From NCBI RefSeq assembly GCF_030127105.1, contig NZ_CP126164.1, forward strand, positions 1-64,000: a DNA stretch of 64,000 bases. The letters run 5' to 3'. The translations under genes and the position numbers were made by a program. This document shows, piece after piece, positions 53,918-61,014 of the stretch (position 1 is its first letter; each line of letters begins with the position of its first letter). Under the pieces are notes generated by a model. It was not told where the DNA came from. It saw only the letters and a program-made list of their open reading frames with translations, and did no database searches. This stretch comes from Haloarcula pelagica (GTDB taxonomy: Archaea > Halobacteriota > Halobacteria > Halobacteriales > Haloarculaceae).

Positions 53918-55075
53918 CTACTGTATTGCCACCGGATTATGCGATTTGCTCAGCGAGTACGTCGAGTCCAAGTCGTCGTAGACATCCCGAACGAAAGACC
54001 GTAGTGAGAGTGCAGTCGTCGACTCACGGGCGTAGAGAATGATGTTCGGTGGCTCAAGCGCTACGTCAAATAGTTCGTCGTGGTCGGTATCGTAAACCCG
54101 GATCTTTCGTTGCTCATCACGAATACCGTAGCGGTATTGATTGCCGTTCAGGATATTTTCCTCTAAATCAGCTATCAGTTCTTCGTTCGTCGCCTGCTCT
54201 CGGTCGGGGTCGGTGAGTTCGACTGCGGTGAATCCGTCAACAGTGAAGCCGCTATCGAGTTCTTGCCGCACCGGAGCATGTTCGACTTCGAAACTCTGCC
54301 GGTCCAGCTCCTGGTATCCGGCTGTGAGACCCATTATCGTATCTACAGCTTTCCCTTCGGAGCCACGTTTGACAGACCGCATCGTTACCCGGCCCTCATT
54401 CGTATTAGAGCCCTGGATGGCAGTTGCCGGGGAATTGGTCTGGTCGAACTCTATCCGAGTGGGTTTGGCGTCAAAGGTCTCCTCCGCATCTTCGAGGTCA
54501 TTTTCCTCCGCCCCGGAGAATATGAGCGTCGCATCTCTTTCCCGGTTCGGAGCGTGATACTTTGCAGTGAAGCCGGACACACGCGCATCTTTCACCTCAT
54601 CGGTCAACTCTCTCAGGTCGTCAGCAGAGAGATATAGCCGTTCGACACACGGTAGATAGTTGAGTAGATTCTCGATTGTCTTATCCCGCCAATCGCTGTG
54701 AACAGTCGTAAGAACCCATAGATAGCCGTCTTTTGCCACGAAAACAAACTCATCCTCCCGATTCTTCGCTGGTGTAGAAATCCCGACCAGCGAAATATCC
54801 TCATCGATTACCTGCTCCGAGAAAGTGTGTTCACCAACGTAGTTTTCAGCATGTCCGGTTATACCATCGTTCTCCGCGATGTACGTCACCCACTGATCCA
54901 GTTCTCCAATGTCGTAATCCTGATTGTCGCAAAGATAGATGTTGAGGTCAGTTTGCCCCCCGCTGCGAGTTGTCTTGGATTCCATCTCCTCACCGCTCGT
55001 AACAACATATTGGATAAGTTCATCCAGGACTTCTCGCGTGGATTTATCCTCGATGTCTGAGGGGGCAATGTCCAT
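53918..55075 (-). CDS. Unknown protein of the defence operon
   Basis: 385 residues from ATG 55075; the frame is open further upstream but loses coding character. An acidic soluble protein with strand-rich segments (EFVFVAKDGYLWVLTTVHSD; SGFTAKYHAPNRERDATLIF; PPNIILYARESTTALSLRSF). No catalytic motif is recognised. Its middle region, with TMRSVKRGSEGKAVDTIMGL, may contact nucleic acid. The nuclease gene follows after 2 bases, and the tail-anchored gene is 262 bases upstream. The tight link makes it a likely obligate partner of the nuclease. Confidence 0.7.
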   Translation of the reverse strand: MDIAPSDIEDKSTREVLDELIQYVVTSGEEMESKTTRSGGQTDLNIYLCDNQDYDIGELDQWVTYIAENDGITGHAENYVGEHTFSEQVIDEDISLVGISTPAKNREDEFVFVAKDGYLWVLTTVHSDWRDKTIENLLNYLPCVERLYLSADDLRELTDEVKDARVSGFTAKYHAPNRERDATLIFSGAEENDLEDAEETFDAKPTRIEFDQTNSPATAIQGSNTNEGRVTMRSVKRGSEGKAVDTIMGLTAGYQELDRQSFEVEHAPVRQELDSGFTVDGFTAVELTDPDREQATNEELIADLEENILNGNQYRYGIRDEQRKIRVYDTDHDELFDVALEPPNIILYARESTTALSLRSFVRDVYDDLDSTYSLSKSHNPVAIQ

Positions 55076-55195
55076 ACTAAAGTCGACTCCGTACCATTGA
55101 TTTATTGTCGAACGGGTTCTATCCTGCGAATCTATCTTAACATGGAAACTATATGAGTAATAAATTTGTTCACGAATATCTAACAGTTCTGGCGA

Positions 55196-55337
55196 TGACC
55201 GAGGCGTTTCTGGAGTGGCTCGGCGAGCCGACGTTCGGCTGTGAATACAAGTAGGCGACAGACCAGGAGGTCTACGAGCGTGGCCGTAACAATGTCCGTA
55301 GCAGCCTTCAGCCGGTGGGTTGTAGTCTGATAGCCCT
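55196..55337 (+). other. Possible coding remnant
   Basis: On the plus strand an ATG frame reads AFLEWLGEPTFGCEYK, a stop, and then in the same frame TDQEVYERGRNNVRSSLQP. The composition is protein-like on both sides of the stop, suggesting a small eroded gene, but I do not recognise it. Otherwise this gap within the operon (55076-55337) holds the A/T-rich start region of the gene at 53918. Confidence 0.3.
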
Positions 55338-56621
55338 TTAGAGAAGCTCGATACCGACCAGAACAAAGGTCAGAATTACGAGAACCACTGTCAAGACAGT
55401 CAATAACCAGGTGAGTCTCGTCACCCGACTTTGCAATGTCAGATTCTCATCGGTGGCTGCTAACCGTGTCCGACTCTCGATTGAAGATACCAGTGAATCG
55501 ATTTTGTTCGACACCATTTCACGCCGCTCGTCAACCTGCTCAAAGGTCTGTTCAGCACTGCTCTCAAAATATTCTATCACAGAGTGTGATCTGTCTCCAG
55601 TGTCGAGTGTGGCTGAATCCGACGGAGCAATAGCTGTATCATACGGGACTTCACTGGTAGAGTTCTCATCAACTTCGCCACCGAGATCGTCTTGTAACGC
55701 TTGATATTCAGCCTCAAATCGAGTCCGGAACTCTGTGTATTCGATTTGCAACGCTTGAATCTGCTCAGAGACCGGTAGCACCCCATCGACATCTGTCTGA
55801 CTTGATGACAACGCTAATAGCTCATCGCGAGCATCACTGGCCTTCTCATCGAAGTCGTGAAATTTGCGCCAGCGAGAGTCCGCCCACGTTTTGAGCCGGT
55901 AATACCGTCTCAGTGAATCAAATTCAGCAGCCCAGCCCGGTGGGAAGATTAGCTCATCAAATGGTTCTGCATCTGGATGAGCGTCCCTTCGGACTGCGGA
56001 TAGGCCATCGAAGGGCTGCATAAGGATTCTCGGACAAACAAATACACCACCTCTAATCAGCGACAGCAGCCCGCCAGTTTGAAAACCAAAAGCTGAGAGC
56101 GACGAACCTATCTCATGCAGTCTGTCTATGATATCAGCCTTCTCGATTTCTTCTGTTTCTGGAATCAACGGTTCCTCGCCCTCCCACTCAGCATAGTATA
56201 CACCACTGTGACCCGTCTCTTCATGATCTACCAGGGTCGGAATCTCCGCTAAGGGCTCCGAAAGCTGTGATTGCGGCTTCTCTATCTGGCGATTGTTTTC
56301 GCCAGTGAATAGTGACTGTATTTGTTCCTGCGAGAGGATAGCATAGGTTGTCACATCGAGGATGCCCCTTGCTTTACCTTGCACCAGAGTCCGTACCGAT
56401 TCAAACGGTTCTGAGTCTTCGAGCTCATTTTGCTGGTTGCCTGCAACTCGATGATACCAGCCTCCGGACCCACCAAGTCTCGGACCGCCGTACTCCTCTG
56501 GTTCTGCTCCATAAAGCTCTGTGAGGGTAGTGAGCAGTTCGTTTTCATCAGATTCATCTACAAAATCCCAAAAAACGAGTGCAGCAAAGCCGATGTCATC
56601 TGCATTGCCTACATCGCTCAT
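55338..56621 (-). CDS. Tail-anchored coiled-coil protein of the defence operon
   Basis: 427 residues. The N-terminal 300 are soluble (LVFWDFVDESDENELLTTLT; LGGSGGWYHRVAGNQQNELE; GGLLSLIRGGVFVCPRILMQ). A helical, coiled-coil-like stretch follows (EYFESSAEQTFEQVDERREM), and a single C-terminal membrane helix (TWLLTVLTVVLVILTFVLVG) ends the protein. A tail-anchored protein next to a methyltransferase and a nuclease could act as a membrane effector or as a scaffold. It begins 38 bases after the methyltransferase stop. No family is recognised. Confidence 0.7.
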   Translation of the reverse strand: MSDVGNADDIGFAALVFWDFVDESDENELLTTLTELYGAEPEEYGGPRLGGSGGWYHRVAGNQQNELEDSEPFESVRTLVQGKARGILDVTTYAILSQEQIQSLFTGENNRQIEKPQSQLSEPLAEIPTLVDHEETGHSGVYYAEWEGEEPLIPETEEIEKADIIDRLHEIGSSLSAFGFQTGGLLSLIRGGVFVCPRILMQPFDGLSAVRRDAHPDAEPFDELIFPPGWAAEFDSLRRYYRLKTWADSRWRKFHDFDEKASDARDELLALSSSQTDVDGVLPVSEQIQALQIEYTEFRTRFEAEYQALQDDLGGEVDENSTSEVPYDTAIAPSDSATLDTGDRSHSVIEYFESSAEQTFEQVDERREMVSNKIDSLVSSIESRTRLAATDENLTLQSRVTRLTWLLTVLTVVLVILTFVLVGIELL

Positions 56622-56659
56622 GATTCCGATCGGTTTTCGATCAAGGCTGGGACCTCATT

Positions 56660-59600
56660 CTACTCCCCCACCGCCTCTTCCACAATCTCGATTTCCTCCT
56701 CGGTCAGCCCGTACAGCTCGTAGACGATTTCGTCAATCAACTCGTCCGTCCGCTCGATTTTCCCTTCCAGCTCGTCGGCTCGCTCCTTCGTCTCGATGTA
56801 ACTCTCCAGCCCGTCCCGAACCTCGTCGACAGCGGGCAGCGTCAGCTGCCGCAGCCGGTCGACCAGCGAGTATGTAATCGTCGCCGTCTCGCGAAACTCA
56901 CCAAACCCACCGGCTTTATCGACGGCCACCGGGACGAACGCCTCAATCAGGTCAGCCTCGGTCTCGGAGAGGTCCGTAATCCGCAGCGCCGGCAGTGGCT
57001 CGGTCTCGGTATACGCATCTTTGCCCTTTTTACTTGGGTCCGGTTTGTAGCGTGCGGTGAGCCGAATCTCGACCGTCGTGTCGGACTCACGATTGACCAC
57101 GGCCTCACCCACTTTGAGATTGGGCCTCTCTTCAACGGTCTGTTGAAGGACTGTGTCGGCGGAACCTTTGGGCGGTTGAGTAAGTCCAATGTCAGCAAGG
57201 GTTGGACCGTCAGAATAAGAGCCGAAGTGGTCCCGAAGCGAGAGATTCAGGTTACTTAATTTATTCTGAAGCCGAAGCATTTCATCTGCCAAATTTTCCA
57301 TAGTTGCTCGTGCTGCTGAATCTGCTCCCCCTTCAATAGCAAGAGTGGTCAGTATGGAATCTATATCCAGTTCCCCGCTTATGCATTGCCTGACAGAGCT
57401 TTCAGACACTTCTGAGCGTGCATCAGATTGCCGGATATTGGGGAATGGTAGCTCACGTAGCCCAGTTAGCGTTACCTGACGAAAATCGTCTTTTGAAGCA
57501 GAAAGCTCGACGTTAAAGTGCCACCAAGAAAGGAGAGTACTGTTCAATATAGTTAGTAAAAACTTCTCAGAGAACTCCTCAGATGTGAAAATATACACGT
57601 CTTTCTTAGAGACAAAAAACTCAGATGAATACGTTCCAAGTAACCGGTCATCCCGACTGACTAATCTTCGAACCAATAATCGGCTGCCCTCAAATACTTC
57701 TTTTGACGGAGGACACTCATCCAATAGCTCCCAATCTGCAGAGTCATTGGCACCAATAGTCTCATATCTCGAATAACTGTTCGTACAGATTGGTGTGTCT
57801 GCAGTTTCACTCTCGATAGCCTCATCCGTAACAAGGACACCCCTTGTTGATTCTGTGTGCTCTCCTAGAGTGTCTTGTCCTCCAATTCGGTTGTAGAGCG
57901 AGATAAAATCTCTACTGAGCGCGATAAAACCGATTTCTTGCCACTGCTTCACTGGAACGCCAGTGAGTTCGAGATTAGCAACTGCCACCTCAGGATCTAA
58001 ACGTGTGCCACTTAAATTTGCGATATCACACTCGTCTCCTTCACGACCTTTTTGCCAAACAAAGATACCCGTATCCACGTATGCATCTTCGAAAACATCG
58101 TATGGTAAATTGACCAGCGTCTGCAGCGCGCCATCGGATAACAAAAAGTCCCTGACCGAATCATAATCCGGACCCGTTTCCCATGATGTTGGGGCGATGA
58201 AAGAAAGATACCCACCTTCCCGCGTGAAATCGCCAGCCCTCACGATGAACTGAGAATAGAGGTCATTTGTAACGTCAGGATTGATACAATCCGCAACCTC
58301 ACCTGGTATTTTTGCGTACGGTGGATTTCCGGCTACTGCATCAAACCCAGCACCCTCTAACCGCTCCCCACCCGACCCGAAGAACACCTCGGGGAACTCC
58401 AGCTCCCAATGGAAGAAATCCACCTCTTCAGCGGTCGCCTGCGCGCTTTTGAACCAATCCTCTTCCTGAATCTCAGCCCACTCCTCACCGTCCTCGATCG
58501 CACCCGCCATCTCTTCATAGACGCCCTCGGGTACGTCCAGCCCGAACTCTTCGGCGGTGTGCACGTTCGCAATCTCGAAGAGTCTCTTATATAGCGGGTC
58601 ATCGCGAATCTTGTCGTAGATCGCCTCCATCGACTTGATATCCTCGTAGTTCTCATTGTCGATGGCCAGCAGGTCTTCCATCAACTCCATCACGTGCTCT
58701 AATGTCTGCTGTCGAGCTTGGGCAAATACCTGTGTCAGCGTAATCTGCCCTTCCAAATTATTCTCATCGCTCAGCACCTCCGAGATATCCGACCCCACCA
58801 GCGAGTTCCCAGCCTTCAGGTGGTGATCCAGGAACGCCAGCGGCTTGTCGGCCGCCAGCGTCTCCAGCCACATCGAGAGCTTCCCCAGCTCGACGGCCAT
58901 CCCGTTGACGTCGACGCCGTAGATACACTCCTTCGCGATGGTCCGTCGAATCTCCTGCTCGTCACGACCCTGTTCCTCCTGCTCGCGGACGACCTCCATC
59001 ACCTGCTCGGTGAGATACGCCGTCGCACTGGTCAGGAAATGCGCCGAGCCCATAGCCGGGTCGAGTATCTTTAGCTCCTGGACCTGTCTGTAGAACCGGC
59101 CGAAGTAGCCCTGGTCACTGGGCTCCAGCCCGTCGGCCTCCAGTTCCGCGCGAATATCGTCTAGCAGCGGGTCGATGGTCTCCTCAACAATATACGACAC
59201 CACGTAGTCGGGCGTGTAGTACGCACCCGTAGCCTTGCGCTCGCCGTCGTCGTTGACCACGTATAGCTCGCCTTTCTCAACGTCCTCGACAGCGTCGGCG
59301 ACGCTCACCTCCGTCGCTGGCTTCCAGACCTGGCCGCCATCCTCAGCGACCGCGGCGTATGGTTCGGAGGCAATGCGGAACTCGTGTTCTAATAGCCCTT
59401 CGTAGATACTGCCAAGGTGCCGGGTGTCCAAATCGGCGTAGTCGGCCAGGACGGGGTCCTCGTCGTCGCCTTCGGTTGTCCCGAGCCGGTGAATCACCTC
59501 GGCGATATACCGGTTAGATACTTCGTTTTCCGCCAGGAACTGATTGCTTTCCTCATCGAACAGCCCACCGTTGTAGGGCGGTATCCCCAGTTCCTCGTCG

Positions 59601-60676
59601 CCTTCGTCGACGAGCTCGAAGAGGTTCTCCAGTCGCGCCCAGAATTGGGTCGACCGGTCGCTGTAATCCTCGTAGATATCGCCCGACGTGATGTCCTCGT
59701 GAATCTCAGCACGGAGCTCGTCAAGGCTGAATAGCTCCTCGTATTCGTCCTGAGCTTCGGGGTCGTCGGGATGAATGAGCCCACGAGACTCCGCGTAGAG
59801 AACAAACATCAACCGATACAGCAACACGAGCGACTGCTCTTTCAGCTCGGCTCGGGCTGCTTCGTCCTCCGGGTCGATATCGAGGTCGTTCGTCTCGATG
59901 AACCCCTCTCCCAGCACGCGAAGCGCAGTGAAGACGTTATCTTGGAGGTCTTCACCTAACTCTTGGGCCGCCGTCTCCGATTCGTTCCAGACCGTATCCA
60001 GAAAGGTCGTTCCGCCAGTCTCGCGAAATGCTGCCGGTCGGAAGAACGCGTAGAAATATTTGAACCGCTCCAGATCGCCACTGGCCAGCAGTTCGGGTAG
60101 GTCGACCTCGTAATAAATCTCTGTGGCGTAGTCTTTCGTCCCGTAGAGACGCCACTTCTTGCCGTCAGTGAGAATCCCCCACTGGAGCCGTTCGGGTGTT
60201 TTCTCCAGATAGTACTTAATCTGGTGAGATGCGTCGCGGTAGGAACGGTGTTCGTCGAACTTTTTTGTGAAATCTGCGCCCCACTGCTTGGCTTCGAGGA
60301 CGGCCGACGCCATGCCGTACATAGCATCATCGTTCCCGTCCAGCGCCCGCTTAGCCGCCTCTCGGCGCGTCTCGTCGGAGTCGAACAGCAGTCGGTCATT
60401 GTAGCCCTTTCCACCAGGGACAGTCGTCTCCGATTGCCTCCCAAACCCGAGGATATCGAGTACTTCGTCGATCCACGAACTCAACAGCTCGTCTTCTTTG
60501 TAGCCGGGAAGCAGGTCACCCTCCAGTTCCCAGAGTTCTTGGAGGTCTTCGAAGGCCTCCGTAGCTTCGGCGTTACACTCCCACTCCTCGAGATCATCAA
60601 TTCGCTCATCGAGATAGTACCCCGAAAAGAGACTCGAATTTCGGTAAGGCGTTGAGCTAAGCGTCGCTTGGCTCAT
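56660..60676 (-). CDS. Eco57I-type DNA methyltransferase with N-terminal nuclease-like domain
   Basis: 1338 residues. Near residue 125, MASAVLEAKQWG followed by SHQIKYYLEKTPERLQWGIL looks like the Glu-x-Lys and Gln of a PD-(D/E)XK domain, as in type IIG enzymes. The adenine methyltransferase domain has ATGAYYTPDYVVSYIVEETI, motif I ILDPAMGSAHFLTSA (near 540), YGVDVNGMAVELGKLSMWLE and catalytic motif IV AGNPPYAK (near 780). The C-terminal 450 residues contain a target-recognition-like region and a helical end. It could modify and cut DNA alone. It leads a minus-strand operon and is divergent from the DUF499 ATPase. Confidence 0.88.
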   Translation of the reverse strand: MSQATLSSTPYRNSSLFSGYYLDERIDDLEEWECNAEATEAFEDLQELWELEGDLLPGYKEDELLSSWIDEVLDILGFGRQSETTVPGGKGYNDRLLFDSDETRREAAKRALDGNDDAMYGMASAVLEAKQWGADFTKKFDEHRSYRDASHQIKYYLEKTPERLQWGILTDGKKWRLYGTKDYATEIYYEVDLPELLASGDLERFKYFYAFFRPAAFRETGGTTFLDTVWNESETAAQELGEDLQDNVFTALRVLGEGFIETNDLDIDPEDEAARAELKEQSLVLLYRLMFVLYAESRGLIHPDDPEAQDEYEELFSLDELRAEIHEDITSGDIYEDYSDRSTQFWARLENLFELVDEGDEELGIPPYNGGLFDEESNQFLAENEVSNRYIAEVIHRLGTTEGDDEDPVLADYADLDTRHLGSIYEGLLEHEFRIASEPYAAVAEDGGQVWKPATEVSVADAVEDVEKGELYVVNDDGERKATGAYYTPDYVVSYIVEETIDPLLDDIRAELEADGLEPSDQGYFGRFYRQVQELKILDPAMGSAHFLTSATAYLTEQVMEVVREQEEQGRDEQEIRRTIAKECIYGVDVNGMAVELGKLSMWLETLAADKPLAFLDHHLKAGNSLVGSDISEVLSDENNLEGQITLTQVFAQARQQTLEHVMELMEDLLAIDNENYEDIKSMEAIYDKIRDDPLYKRLFEIANVHTAEEFGLDVPEGVYEEMAGAIEDGEEWAEIQEEDWFKSAQATAEEVDFFHWELEFPEVFFGSGGERLEGAGFDAVAGNPPYAKIPGEVADCINPDVTNDLYSQFIVRAGDFTREGGYLSFIAPTSWETGPDYDSVRDFLLSDGALQTLVNLPYDVFEDAYVDTGIFVWQKGREGDECDIANLSGTRLDPEVAVANLELTGVPVKQWQEIGFIALSRDFISLYNRIGGQDTLGEHTESTRGVLVTDEAIESETADTPICTNSYSRYETIGANDSADWELLDECPPSKEVFEGSRLLVRRLVSRDDRLLGTYSSEFFVSKKDVYIFTSEEFSEKFLLTILNSTLLSWWHFNVELSASKDDFRQVTLTGLRELPFPNIRQSDARSEVSESSVRQCISGELDIDSILTTLAIEGGADSAARATMENLADEMLRLQNKLSNLNLSLRDHFGSYSDGPTLADIGLTQPPKGSADTVLQQTVEERPNLKVGEAVVNRESDTTVEIRLTARYKPDPSKKGKDAYTETEPLPALRITDLSETEADLIEAFVPVAVDKAGGFGEFRETATITYSLVDRLRQLTLPAVDEVRDGLESYIETKERADELEGKIERTDELIDEIVYELYGLTEEEIEIVEEAVGE

Positions 60677-61014
60677 TTTGCCCCAAGTACAATTGTTCCT
60701 AAGTCACAGGGCGAGCTTAGCACTGACAGGTCATCGACCGTGTATGAATAGAGTGACTAATCCAATGCTCTATGCGAGCCGCAACTGACTTGTACCGCGC
60801 GGTGACATGTGACGAGTAGTATGTTACATATTAGTGGTAAGCAGTCGGCTGGCTCTTTTCTAGAACTGCCCACACTAGTAGCTCATCAATTGAGCAAACT
60901 GCCCTGTAGGTCACTCACGAATCTCTTTATTGGTAATTATTGTAGGATAATCTATGATATGAAGCGTTTCCGTGTCGGTCGGGGCAGCAATCAGCTAACC
61001 CCTCATGGAATCCA
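60677..61014. promoter_or_regulatory. Divergent promoter region of the defence genes
   Basis: 338 bases between the methyltransferase start (60676) and the DUF499 start (61015). A/T-rich stretches near 60930-60960 precede the DUF499 gene. I saw no palindrome or repeat that would mark a dedicated operator. Confidence 0.5.

Noticed and set aside
55076-55366. N-terminal extension of the unknown protein at 53918-55075
   Set aside because: The frame is open to 55366, but it is Pro/Arg/Cys rich there and contains no structured segment; ATG 55075 is a better start.
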